Notes under the pieces: generated by a model
Seen by the model: only the letters and a program-made list of their open reading frames with translations
The model's database searches: none
Told to the model about the DNA's origin: nothing
Position numbers and translations under genes: made by a program
Shown here: in pieces, positions 8,978 to 16,992 of the stretch
How positions within the stretch are numbered: position 1 is the first letter of the stretch
Layout of the letters: each line of letters opens with the position of its first letter
DNA from: Rickettsia typhi
GTDB lineage: Bacteria > Pseudomonadota > Alphaproteobacteria > Rickettsiales > UBA1997
NCBI GenBank assembly: GCA_945874115.1
Contig: CAMCFD010000007.1
Coordinates: 1 to 29,935 of the forward strand
Direction: 5' to 3'
DNA length: 29,935 bases

Positions 8978-9005
8978 CGCTACATTGTACCAAAACGCTA
9001 CAATG
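8978..9005. repeat. Paired CGCTACA repeat, candidate regulator-binding site
   Basis: CGCTACATTG (8978-8987) and CGCTACAATG (8996-9005) are direct repeats exactly 18 bases apart. CATTGTA (8983-8989) and TACAATG (8999-9005) are also an inverted repeat. The pair lies just upstream of the kinase promoter -35, a usual activator position. It is also GC-richer than its surroundings. Confidence 0.45.
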
Positions 9006-9026
9006 ACGAAAAATTGTTATGAAGCC

Positions 9027-9054
9027 TTGAAAATAAAGCTTTACAACCTATATT
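9027..9054 (+). promoter_or_regulatory. Candidate sigma-70 promoter for the hybrid kinase
   Basis: TTGAAA (9027-9032) is followed after 16 bases by TATATT (9049-9054). Transcription would start near 9061 and give a leader of about 50 bases that contains the palindrome at 9067-9093. Confidence 0.5.
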
Positions 9055-9066
9055 TAAAAAATTAAT

Positions 9067-9093
9067 AATATTTCCTATAGTTATAGAAATATT
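9067..9093. promoter_or_regulatory. Near-perfect palindrome in the kinase leader
   Basis: AATATTT (9067-9073), an unpaired C, then CTATA-GT-TATAG and AAATATT (9087-9093) form a dyad of 12 base pairs per arm. It lies between the candidate promoter and the GTG start at 9112. It could be an operator or an RNA hairpin close to the ribosome site. Confidence 0.45.
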
Positions 9094-9111
9094 CAATATA
9101 TTCAAGATAAA

Positions 9112-11955
9112 GTGATTATAGAAGGTTATTCAAAAAGCAAAATATATAAACTTTTAGCGTTTTATCGTGCGTTTTTTTTAGTTCCCCTTAAATATATAGT
9201 CTCTCATTATCTAATAAGAAGAAAGGACATAAAATCACTCAACCTCAACACCAGTCGCAAGAAAGAGCGTCAATATTTAAAGGAAAAACTTCCAAAAATC
9301 ACACAAAGATATAAGAGAAGACTGACTTTTCGCAAGATTGAGCGCCAAAAAAGTCTCGATTTGGGCGAATCTTACAGCGTTCTCGGTTATATGGTGATGA
9401 TTTTGACGATGTTTTGGACGATGACGAACTCTTACATAATTTATTATAACCACGTAAACAACGTTAAAATCAGTATTGAAAGCCAGAGTAGCGTAGTTGA
9501 CCTTGTTTCGACAAACTTGATGAACGGCGTCGATAACTATTTAAATTATTTGGGCGATAAAATTTTGGTTTTTGACGCAAAACACGATAAAGTTGCGATG
9601 CAGCGGATTTTGAAAAGGACACCGAATCGCGATCTTTATCAGCGCAACATTTCGTCTTGGCTGACGATGAGCTTCGTGAATACTGAAGGAAAAATTACTT
9701 CATCAACGACGGAAGGCATTGTTAAAAATCCTTATGAGCCAGAAAAATTTTATCCGGTTGCACCGGCAGTGAAAGATCCGTGGCGCTTCAAAATCGGTCA
9801 ATTACAGTATTTTGAGGACGATATAAGCCGATATAATTACCTTCCGGTTGCGATGTCGGTTGATACTGATGATGACTTCATTCCGGTTGGAACCCTGATT
9901 GCGCGTGTTCCAACTGATCGCATCCAGAAAAATATCGAGAACAGTATTGATAACACCGAGATTTGCTATTTGGTTATCGACAAAAACTATGACTTAATCG
10001 CCAAATCAGACAATTTGCCAGTCTATGACCAAATTCTGTTCAAAGGCAATCAAATGACCAACGAAATCATCGATGGCGGCCGAGAAAAGAACGAATATTT
10101 GCCGAAATTAATTAGAATTGGCGATTGTACACTAATATATTATCGTCAATCAACTTATCGCATTACGACATTTGTTGGCTATGACATTCGAAATTTATTG
10201 CAGAATTTCGGCTTTCAACTTTTCACAATTATTATTCAATCATTTGGCGTAACAATTTTATTCTTGATCATCTTTTATTTCTTCAGAAAACTGAAAATTG
10301 GGCCCTTCCTCAAAGAATTACTTCGCGCTAAAGTTGACGCCGAAGAAGCAAATATCGTTAAAGGACAATTCTTGTCAAATATGAGTCACGAGCTTAGAAC
10401 GCCGATGAACGGTATTTTAGGAATGAGCCAAGCTTTGCGCGAATCAAAACAAATTGAAGGCGACGAACTTGATCAAGCCAACACGATTTATCGTTGCGCC
10501 GATGCGTTGCTTCTTGTGCTTAACGATATCTTAAATTTCTCAAAAATTGAGGCGCGAAAAATTGACCTTGAGCAAATCGATTTTCATCTTATGACCGTGA
10601 TTGACGACATCGCTGACTTAATGTCGCAAGCCGCGAGCACAAAAGGATTAGAAGTTGTAACGCTGATTGAAAATGACGTTCCGCGCTTTTTAAATGGCGA
10701 CCCAGGGCGAATTAGACAAATCATCACGAACTTGGTTAACAACGCCATCAAATTCACTTTTCACGGACAAGTTTTGATTCACGTGAAAATTGAGAAAATC
10801 GAAGGTCATGAACATTTCATCAACTTCAACATTATTGATAGCGGAATTGGAATTGAGAAAGAAAAAATCAGCAAAATGTTTGTACGCTTCACTCAAGCCG
10901 ATATGTCGACGACACGAAAATATGGCGGAACTGGGCTTGGACTTTCAATTTGCAAAGAACTTGTCGAATTAATGTACGGCAGAATTGGCATTGAAAGCGA
11001 CTTCGGTAAAGGCTCGAATTTCTGGTTTACAGTGCCTTTGAAAGCCGCGTCAACCGAGACTCAAGACCAAGATTTAGACCTTGAATTTAAAGCAAAATTG
11101 ATCGGCAAAAAAATTGCGCTAATCGAGAAAAACGAAGCCGTGAGAAGAACATTCTTGCATCGTGCGCAAAACTTGAAATTAGAATTGCAAATGACGGAAG
11201 TTCCGCCAATTACGATGTCGAGACAAGAAATGAACAAAGCTTTGATTGGCGAAACTTATAAATTTAAAAATCCAGAAGTAATTTTCATCGATCACAACGA
11301 AAATGTCGGAATTGACGGGGCTTTGATTGCGCGCCAAATTAAAACTCGACCAGAATTTGAAAATGTTGCGCTGGTTTTAATGATTTCGGCGAAAGAAAAA
11401 ATGACGCTTTCAAGCGAAGACGCTCAGCTTTTCGCGAAAATAATGTTGAAGCCGGCCAAAACTTCGCGAATTATTTCTACGTTATTTAGTATATTTAAAA
11501 TTGGCGAAACTGCGTCTGAAACCAATAATGGCGCTGATAATTCGAACTCGGTTTCGCGCAAAAGTGATGAGATAAAAATTCTCCTTTGCGAAGATAATGA
11601 GGTTAATATGCGCGTTGCGGCGATGATTTTAAAAAGGCTGAATCTTAATATTGACTACGCCGAGAACGGTCAAGAAGCCATCAATAAATTTATGCACGTA
11701 AAATATAATATGATTTTGATGGATTGCATGATGCCTGTTATTGACGGTTATCAAGCGACGAAAGAAATCAGAAAAATCGAGAAAGAAAATAAAATGTCGC
11801 GAACTGCGATTGTGGCGCTAACCGCGAACGCGACCGAAGAAGACCGCCAAAAATGTCTCGAAGCAGGAATGGATGATTTTATTCCAAAGCCGATTAAGCG
11901 TGAATTTATCGAAGAAAAAATTAACAAGTGGATTGATGAAAAATCTTCGGCGTAG
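9112..11955 (+). CDS. Membrane hybrid sensor histidine kinase with two receiver domains
   Basis: The 947-residue kinase has a possible membrane segment at 13-34, a very basic stretch (36-82), a membrane helix at about 90-112, a periplasmic sensor region (about 115-365) and a second helix at 366-391. HisKA follows with SHELRTP (His426). The HATPase has NLVNNAIKF (540-548), DSGIGIE (576-582) and GGTGLGLS (605-612). The first receiver-like domain (about 664-795) keeps Asp727 and Lys780 but has EKN in place of the usual acidic pair. The second receiver (821-942) is intact: CEDN, Asp871 in LMDCMMP, and Lys926. There is no Hpt domain. The start is GTG with a weak ribosome site, so the true start may differ. 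The gene is divergent from the receptor/YfiR/Hpt operon. Confidence 0.95.
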   Translation: MIIEGYSKSKIYKLLAFYRAFFLVPLKYIVSHYLIRRKDIKSLNLNTSRKKERQYLKEKLPKITQRYKRRLTFRKIERQKSLDLGESYSVLGYMVMILTMFWTMTNSYIIYYNHVNNVKISIESQSSVVDLVSTNLMNGVDNYLNYLGDKILVFDAKHDKVAMQRILKRTPNRDLYQRNISSWLTMSFVNTEGKITSSTTEGIVKNPYEPEKFYPVAPAVKDPWRFKIGQLQYFEDDISRYNYLPVAMSVDTDDDFIPVGTLIARVPTDRIQKNIENSIDNTEICYLVIDKNYDLIAKSDNLPVYDQILFKGNQMTNEIIDGGREKNEYLPKLIRIGDCTLIYYRQSTYRITTFVGYDIRNLLQNFGFQLFTIIIQSFGVTILFLIIFYFFRKLKIGPFLKELLRAKVDAEEANIVKGQFLSNMSHELRTPMNGILGMSQALRESKQIEGDELDQANTIYRCADALLLVLNDILNFSKIEARKIDLEQIDFHLMTVIDDIADLMSQAASTKGLEVVTLIENDVPRFLNGDPGRIRQIITNLVNNAIKFTFHGQVLIHVKIEKIEGHEHFINFNIIDSGIGIEKEKISKMFVRFTQADMSTTRKYGGTGLGLSICKELVELMYGRIGIESDFGKGSNFWFTVPLKAASTETQDQDLDLEFKAKLIGKKIALIEKNEAVRRTFLHRAQNLKLELQMTEVPPITMSRQEMNKALIGETYKFKNPEVIFIDHNENVGIDGALIARQIKTRPEFENVALVLMISAKEKMTLSSEDAQLFAKIMLKPAKTSRIISTLFSIFKIGETASETNNGADNSNSVSRKSDEIKILLCEDNEVNMRVAAMILKRLNLNIDYAENGQEAINKFMHVKYNMILMDCMMPVIDGYQATKEIRKIEKENKMSRTAIVALTANATEEDRQKCLEAGMDDFIPKPIKREFIEEKINKWIDEKSSA

Positions 11956-11958
11956 ATT

Positions 11959-11980
11959 GCGCGAGATTTAACCCTCGCGC
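11959..11980. terminator. GC-rich hairpin between convergent genes
   Basis: GCGCGAG (11959-11965) pairs with CTCGCGC (11974-11980) around an 8-base loop, in the short gap between the kinase stop and the HAD gene stop. There is no clear T-run on either side, so factor-independent termination is uncertain. Confidence 0.45.
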
Positions 11981-11993
11981 CGCCAGCGATGGT

Positions 11994-12707
11994 TTAAAAC
12001 GAATCTATAACGTCAATCAGCTTTTGATAATCAAAAACCAAAGGAATCGCGCCCTCGCCTTTTTGTCCGTTTTCATAAACTTGTTGCGGGATTGTTTTAG
12101 AAACTCGACCCTCAAGGCCATAAATTATTGGCGTGCAATTCGCATTATAAGCACAACTTACGTCAGCGATTGTGTCACCAACAAACCAAATTTCATCATT
12201 TTGCAGATTTAAATTTGAGCCATTCAAAGCCAATTCAACCGGCGCCACGTCTGGCTTGTCAGCTTTCGCATCGGTTGACCCGATTAACGCGAAAAATTTA
12301 TCGTCAACACTAAGTCTTTTGGCCTCTCTTCGCAAAGTTGCGCCCATTTTGTTGCTCACGACAAATTGCACGATATTTTTTTCATGAAGTTTGTTGATTA
12401 AATTAAGCGCTTCTGGCAAAAATTCAAGCTTATCAAGATTAATTGAGCGATATGTGTTCACATAAATTTCACCAGCCTTTTGCCACTCATCACCGAAAAT
12501 TTCAGGGAAAGAATCGCGCATCGCTTTGTGAATATTGTCTTTGACTTTTGTAAGACTCCACTCATCTTTTTTCATCGCGCGCATTGTTTCATTAATCGCC
12601 TCGTGAATGAGTGGCCAAGTGTCGACCAGAGTGTTGTCCCAATCAAAAATTACCGCTTTGGGTTTTTTAAGATTTTTTAAAGCGGCGAGGTTTTTTTCGT
12701 AATTCAT
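11994..12707 (-). CDS. HAD-superfamily phosphatase (Gph-like)
   Basis: The 237-residue cytoplasmic protein has HAD motif I FDWDNTLVDT (21-30), with nucleophile Asp22 and acid Asp24. Motif II is within FVVSNK near 115-120. The motif III lysine lies further on, around KADKPD, and motif IV is FVGDTIADV. A helical cap sits between motifs I and II, as in phosphoglycolate phosphatase and related subfamily I enzymes. The substrate is unclear: phosphoglycolate, nucleotides or another small phosphate ester are all possible. It lies 58 bases after lysS on the same strand and is convergent with the hybrid kinase. Confidence 0.85.
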   Translation of the reverse strand: MNYEKNLAALKNLKKPKAVIFDWDNTLVDTWPLIHEAINETMRAMKKDEWSLTKVKDNIHKAMRDSFPEIFGDEWQKAGEIYVNTYRSINLDKLEFLPEALNLINKLHEKNIVQFVVSNKMGATLRREAKRLSVDDKFFALIGSTDAKADKPDVAPVELALNGSNLNLQNDEIWFVGDTIADVSCAYNANCTPIIYGLEGRVSKTIPQQVYENGQKGEGAIPLVFDYQKLIDVIDSF

Positions 12708-12765
12708 TATATTTTTGTTTTTGCATTTTGTGAATCAAGCATAACTTAGCTTAAGCTATACACGA

Positions 12766-14343
12766 TTAATTTAATTTCTCTTCAATCATTTTTATAAAAT
12801 TTTCAATGCCATAAAGGTCGATGAAAGAGCCTAAGCGCGGGCCTTGGCTTTGGCCAAATAAGCCTTTATAAAGCAAAGAAAACCAATCGCGAATATTGCT
12901 TTCAAAACCATTTTCTTTGCCAATTGTAAAAATTAAAGTTTGCAATTGACTAGCAAGCGGCGTTTCGTCTTGAGTGGCTTTAAAATTCTCAAGCGCGGTT
13001 TTTAGTTTTTCAATAATTTGCAATTCTTCAGCGCTAAATTTATGAAATTCTCTATTTGCTTTGATAAAATCATTATAATAATTAAGCGCGCAATGCACCA
13101 TATTGCTTAGCAAAGGCGAAGTTTTTTTTGATAATTCTGGTTTGTGTTTTGAAATAAAACCCCACAAAACATCGTCATTATCTGGGCTGCAGGCGCACGC
13201 CAAATTAAGCAAAAGTGAATAGCTTAAATCGAAATTAATTTCAGGAATTTTGCCAAAATGTGTGTAAAACACAGGATTTTCTAGGCGCTTCGCCACATCG
13301 GTTTCTTGATTATAGCTTGCCAAAAATGTTAAATAATCATCCATAGTTTTAGGAATCACATCAAAATAAAGGCGCTTTGCGGTCTTTGGTTTTTGATACA
13401 TAAACAAAGACATAGACTGAGCCGGCGCATATTTCAACCAATCTTCAACCGAAATTCCGTTACCTTTCGATTTTGATATTTTTTCGCCCGTGTCACTTAA
13501 AAACATTTCGTAAGTGAAATTAACCGGAGGCACGCCGCCTAAGATTTGGCACACCGAACGATAAATTTTTTCATTAGGTTGATGATCTTTTCCATAAATT
13601 TCGTAATCAACGCCAAGTGAATACCAGCGGGCGCCGAAATCGATTTTCCATTGCAATTTGCAATTGCCTCCAGTAACAGGAACTTCTTTTTGAACACCGT
13701 TTGCGTCTTTATAAATCACCGTTCCTTTGGCTTTATCAACACCAACAACGCCTTTATCAATCACGATTCCCGATTCTTGATCAATTGGCATGAACGGGCT
13801 GTAGGTTTCTTGGCGCTCTCCGCCCAAGGTTGGCAGCATTAACGCCATCAATTCGTCATATTTTTCAAGCACTTTTAGCATTGTTGCATCAAATGCACCC
13901 GATTTATATTTTTCGGTGGCTGAAATAAACTCATATTCAAAGCCAAAACCATCAAGAAAGCCGCGCAGGCGGGCGTTCATATGATGTCCGTAAGATTCAT
14001 GAGTTCCGAAAGGATCAGGCACGCTAGTCAAAGGCTTGCCAACATTTGCGCGCACCATTTCTTGGTTTGGAATGTTGTCTGGCGCTTTGCGCAAGCCGTC
14101 TATATCATCAGAAACACAAAACATTTTTGTAGGGATTTCAGGCGCAAGAAGCGTGAAAGCGTGGCGCACGAATGAAGTTCGCACAACTTCGCCAAATGTG
14201 CCAATATGCGGCAAGCCAGATGGGCCATAGCCAGTTTCGAATAACACATAGCCTTTTTTGGGTGTTTTACCTTCGATTTTATCAAGGATGCGGCGCGCTT
14301 CTTCAAAGGGCCAAGATTTTGCGTTTGTGTATAATTCGTTCAT
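12766..14343 (-). CDS. lysS: Lysyl-tRNA synthetase, class I
   Basis: This enzyme charges tRNA-Lys with lysine. It is the class I form found in archaea and many alphaproteobacteria, unrelated to the class II enzyme of most bacteria. The HIGH-type motif is GPSGLPHIGTFGE near 40-53, and the KMSKS-type loop is GEKISKSKGNG near 295-305. The C-terminal half is the alpha-helical anticodon-binding region. I chose the ATG at 14343 (525 residues, MNELYTNAKSWPFEEAR). The open frame extends to a TTG at 14376, but the 11 added residues do not look like the family N-terminus. Class I enzymes are sometimes called lysK. Confidence 0.95.
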   Translation of the reverse strand: MNELYTNAKSWPFEEARRILDKIEGKTPKKGYVLFETGYGPSGLPHIGTFGEVVRTSFVRHAFTLLAPEIPTKMFCVSDDIDGLRKAPDNIPNQEMVRANVGKPLTSVPDPFGTHESYGHHMNARLRGFLDGFGFEYEFISATEKYKSGAFDATMLKVLEKYDELMALMLPTLGGERQETYSPFMPIDQESGIVIDKGVVGVDKAKGTVIYKDANGVQKEVPVTGGNCKLQWKIDFGARWYSLGVDYEIYGKDHQPNEKIYRSVCQILGGVPPVNFTYEMFLSDTGEKISKSKGNGISVEDWLKYAPAQSMSLFMYQKPKTAKRLYFDVIPKTMDDYLTFLASYNQETDVAKRLENPVFYTHFGKIPEINFDLSYSLLLNLACACSPDNDDVLWGFISKHKPELSKKTSPLLSNMVHCALNYYNDFIKANREFHKFSAEELQIIEKLKTALENFKATQDETPLASQLQTLIFTIGKENGFESNIRDWFSLLYKGLFGQSQGPRLGSFIDLYGIENFIKMIEEKLN

Positions 14344-14428
14344 AATTCGCTGATTTAGCTTAGTAAATAAAGCCAATCATACCACGCCAATTCTGATAAA
14401 TCAAGACTTTAGTAAAATGGACAACGTC

Positions 14429-14544
14429 TCGTTTTGAAAAACTTCTCTCTCTGTCATTCCTGCGAAAGCAGGGATCTGGTCTTTGTTGATCTAGATACCC
14501 GCTTTCTCAGGGATGACAGGTGGAGGAAGTGTTATTCAAAACGA
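14429..14544. repeat. MITE-like imperfect palindromic element
   Basis: TCGTTTTGAA (14429-14438) and TTCAAAACGA (14535-14544) are perfect 10-bp terminal inverted repeats. Inside, ACTTC/GAAGT (14440-14444, 14526-14530) and a 27-base arm (14451-14477) pairing with 14493-14519 at 23 of 27 positions make one long palindrome. The core resembles dispersed ATTCC-CGC-TTTC-GCG-GGAAT elements of proteobacteria, and a related half lies at 21130-21153. It is GC-richer than its surroundings and has no gene. No clear target duplication is visible. It separates mtaB from lysS, so it may also act as a transcript hairpin. Confidence 0.7.
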
Positions 14545-14566
14545 CCCACCACCGTAAAATGTATTT

Positions 14567-16000
14567 TTATAATTTACCGATTAAAAATCCGTCACCAACG
14601 CCAATGATTTTTGCTTCAACAATCGCGCCATTTCCCGCAGAATCATCCATTTTTGTAGAGGTTTTTGTAGGGATAACTCTAGGGTTGTCCCCACCAATAT
14701 TTTCAAGCTCTGCACCAATTCTCACATCCAAAAAATTCTCCGATTTCGCCATTCCATCTTTTTCCACAACCACGCTTAAAGCACGCCCCACCTGCGTTTG
14801 CAAATATTTCTGCAATTGCCTTGCGCCCGCTTCTCGAAGCAATTTCGCCCGCTCTTTTATCACATTCCCATTAACCTGCGGCATCTTGGCGGCCGGCGTT
14901 CCGTCGCGTTTTGAATATGGAAAAATATGTGTGAAAATTATGTCAGCTTCGGCGATCAACCGCAAACTATTTTCGAACATCTCATCAGTTTCGGTCGGAA
15001 ACCCCGCAATAATATCAGCTCCAAAAGTGATATCAGGGCGCAATTTTCGCACCTTCTGACAAAACTCAACCACCTGCGCCCGAGTATGTCGGCGCTTCAT
15101 GCGCTTCAAAATCATATCATCGCCCGATTGCACGCTTAAGTGCAGATAAGGCATAAATCGCGGCTCGCTGGCGATAATTTCAAGCATTTCGTTGTCAATT
15201 TCCGCCACATCAATTGAAGATAATCGCAAACGAGGAAGTTCGGGAACCAGCGCCAGCAAACGCCGGATCATCTGCGCCAAAGTTATTTTCAATTCTAAAT
15301 CTTTACCATAATCAGAAATATCAACGCCCGTCAACACCACTTCTTTGTGGCCCATCGCCACCATTTTTCTAGTTTGCGAAACGATGTCACCAAACATCAC
15401 CGAACGGCTGTTTCCACGGCCAAACGGTATTATACAAAAAGTGCAGCGATGATTGCAGCCGTTTTGGATTTCAAGAAATGCGCGCGTTTTATTTTCAAAA
15501 TAAGAGACCATTTGCGGCGCGGTTTCTTTAATCGACATAATGTCGTCAACCTTTATCTTTAGTGATTCGAGAGGCTCAAGAAATGTTTTTGTGTGCTCTT
15601 TATTTTCAAGAAAAATTTTATCTTGATGTGTCGATTCGCCATTGTGAATTGGCGCCAAAATCTCACTTTTTTCATAATTTTTCGCACCCGCCAAATAACT
15701 CTCAACCCTTGATTTCTCTTGATTTCCAAGCACCAAATCAACTTCGGCCATCTTCGCATATTTTTGCGGGTCAATTTGCGCCGCACACCCCGTCACCACA
15801 ATTTTCGCCTCAGGATTTTCGCGCCTAGCCTTACGCACCGCTTGTCTAAGCTGCTGTTCAGCTTGCGAGGTTACGGCGCAACTATTAAATACAATAAGAT
15901 TTTTTTCGCCAGATTTGCCTACGGCCGCCTTGATCGCCTCGCTTTCATAAGCATTTAACCTACAACCAAAAGTTATGACTTGATTAGAAATTATTGACAT
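14567..16000 (-). CDS. mtaB: tRNA t6A37 methylthiotransferase MtaB
   Basis: This 477-residue radical-SAM enzyme converts t6A37 to ms2t6A37 in ANN-decoding tRNAs. The N-terminal UPF0004 domain supplies the auxiliary cluster cysteines Cys13 (TFGCRLNAYES), Cys41 (NSCAVTSQAE) and Cys72 (VTGCAAQ). The radical-SAM triad Cys182, Cys186 and Cys189 is in GCNHRCTFCIIP, followed by GRGNSRS. A C-terminal TRAM-like region completes the protein. GCRLNAYES rather than GCQMN distinguishes MtaB from MiaB. A loop of about 55 residues (110-165) with low conservation lies before the radical-SAM core and makes it slightly longer than usual. The next gene upstream on the same strand is the BON lipoprotein. Confidence 0.93.
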   Translation of the reverse strand: MSIISNQVITFGCRLNAYESEAIKAAVGKSGEKNLIVFNSCAVTSQAEQQLRQAVRKARRENPEAKIVVTGCAAQIDPQKYAKMAEVDLVLGNQEKSRVESYLAGAKNYEKSEILAPIHNGESTHQDKIFLENKEHTKTFLEPLESLKIKVDDIMSIKETAPQMVSYFENKTRAFLEIQNGCNHRCTFCIIPFGRGNSRSVMFGDIVSQTRKMVAMGHKEVVLTGVDISDYGKDLELKITLAQMIRRLLALVPELPRLRLSSIDVAEIDNEMLEIIASEPRFMPYLHLSVQSGDDMILKRMKRRHTRAQVVEFCQKVRKLRPDITFGADIIAGFPTETDEMFENSLRLIAEADIIFTHIFPYSKRDGTPAAKMPQVNGNVIKERAKLLREAGARQLQKYLQTQVGRALSVVVEKDGMAKSENFLDVRIGAELENIGGDNPRVIPTKTSTKMDDSAGNGAIVEAKIIGVGDGFLIGKL

Positions 16001-16038
16001 TATTTCACCCGTTCTTATGGCTTAAATTAAAAATAAAA

Positions 16039-16638
16039 TTAGCCATCTCTTCTGCTGTCATTGACTAAAATTGCGTGATTTACAACTCTTTTAACACCAA
16101 CAGTTTTCGAGACAACTCTTAGAGTCTCAGTTAGTTGCGCATTATTTTTAGCAATCCCAAGAATATAAACTACACCGTTTGATGTGTTGATTTTAAAGTC
16201 AGCCGCAACGACTTCTCTGTTAAAAAACAACTTGGTTTTAATTTTTGCAGTTATCAAAGAATCATAGAAACCACCACCAAAATCGCGGATTTTCAGGCCT
16301 TTTTCATCAATTTCAACTTCGTCAATTAATTCTTTCACACCTTTCGTTTTCCAAACAATTTCGGTTGCTTTTTTGCCTTTTTCAAGATCGCGAATTGTTC
16401 CTGTCAACAAAACTCTGCCCTCGCTGACCATAACAGCGACAGAATTTCTTGGCGTTTTAAGGCCATTCACCAAAAATTCTTTATCGATTTTTGCCGCAAT
16501 TATCACATCATTCTTTGTATTTTTAAGGTTTTTCTGGCGAGTCACAACAATCGCAGTCGCGGCCGACCCTACAACCACAGTTTCTATGCACGATGTCAAA
16601 AAAAGCAAAAAAGTTAAAGATAAGATTATTTTTTTCAT
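16039..16638 (-). CDS. BON-domain outer-membrane/periplasmic lipoprotein (DolP/OsmY-like)
   Basis: The 199-residue product starts with a lipoprotein signal: a hydrophobic segment at 4-15 and lipobox LTSC with Cys17. Two BON domains follow at about 44-111 and 121-190, each with the pattern of a strand, V-x-L-x-G and an I/V-rich helix (VLLTGTIRD, VVYILGIAKN). This order, a lipid anchor then two BON domains, is that of DolP (YraP), which binds anionic phospholipids and supports outer-membrane integrity. It lies 38 bases before mtaB. A TATAAT with a TTTAAA 16 bases away is seen upstream. Confidence 0.88.
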   Translation of the reverse strand: MKKIILSLTFLLFLTSCIETVVVGSAATAIVVTRQKNLKNTKNDVIIAAKIDKEFLVNGLKTPRNSVAVMVSEGRVLLTGTIRDLEKGKKATEIVWKTKGVKELIDEVEIDEKGLKIRDFGGGFYDSLITAKIKTKLFFNREVVAADFKINTSNGVVYILGIAKNNAQLTETLRVVSKTVGVKRVVNHAILVNDSRRDG

Positions 16639-16714
16639 AATTTTTTAAAAATCAATATTAACTATCAGACTGTATATTATTCGCTAAGATTGGCACCAAA
16701 GCCACATTATCTCA

Positions 16715-16742
16715 ATTATAACACCATGATTTTAATTTTAAA
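16715..16742 (-). promoter_or_regulatory. Candidate promoter for the BON lipoprotein gene
   Basis: On the minus strand TTTAAA (16742-16737) is followed after 16 bases by a perfect TATAAT (16720-16715), about 75 bases before the ATG. The -10 is strong and the -35 weak. Confidence 0.4.
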
Positions 16743-16879
16743 CGAATTACTTGCAATTTATTTTTTATATTTTATAATCGAAACTCGAATTTTGGCTTAT
16801 TCACAAACTTGGGTTTCGTGAAAGTTTATAAAAATGTGGCCAACAATTTAGTTTCCAATCTGGTTATATTTCTAAGAGC

Positions 16880-16954
16880 GCGGGCGTAGCTCAGTGGTAG
16901 AGTGTCACCTTGCCAAGGTGAATGTCGAGAGTTCGAATCTCTTCGCCCGCTCCA
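16880..16954 (+). tRNA. tRNA-Gly (anticodon GCC)
   Basis: The acceptor stem GCGGGCG (16880-16886) pairs with CGCCCGC (16944-16950), followed by discriminator T and an encoded CCA (16952-16954). The D-arm is GCTC-AGTGGTA-GAGT. The anticodon stem TCACC/GGTGA encloses the loop TTGCCAA with anticodon GCC. The T-arm has GTTCGAATC. A TATATT at 16865-16870 sits at a suitable distance to be its -10 box. Confidence 0.97.
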
Positions 16955-16992
16955 ATTCTTTATTGCTTATTTACCTAATTAAATTTAAGAAT

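Larger units (their letters stand above)
8646..9111. other. Divergent intergenic regulatory region (466 bases)
   Basis: This very AT-rich gap separates the minus-strand operon from the plus-strand hybrid kinase. I see no convincing reading frame in it. It contains a hairpin with a T-run (8866-8892), a paired CGCTACA repeat (8978-9005), a promoter for the kinase (9027-9054) and a near-perfect palindrome in the kinase leader (9067-9093). A clear promoter for the minus-strand operon was not found. The best candidate is a TATAAA on the minus strand near 8711-8716 with a poor -35. Confidence 0.7.

Noticed and set aside
12747..12758. 12-base palindrome TAGCTTAAGCTA before the lysS stop
   Set aside because: Too short and AT-rich to separate from chance, with no T-run or promoter beside it.
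14344..14376. Longer LysRS start at a TTG codon
   Set aside because: The 11 extra residues do not resemble the family N-terminus, and the ATG at 14343 does.
14520..15828. Long plus-strand open frames opposite mtaB
   Set aside because: They are shadows of mtaB, with no family motifs and overlapping one another in several frames.
16894..16992. Open frame extending the LRR gene upstream through the tRNA-Gly gene
   Set aside because: The 33 added codons are tRNA sequence and spacer. The ATG at 16993 gives a sensible protein start.
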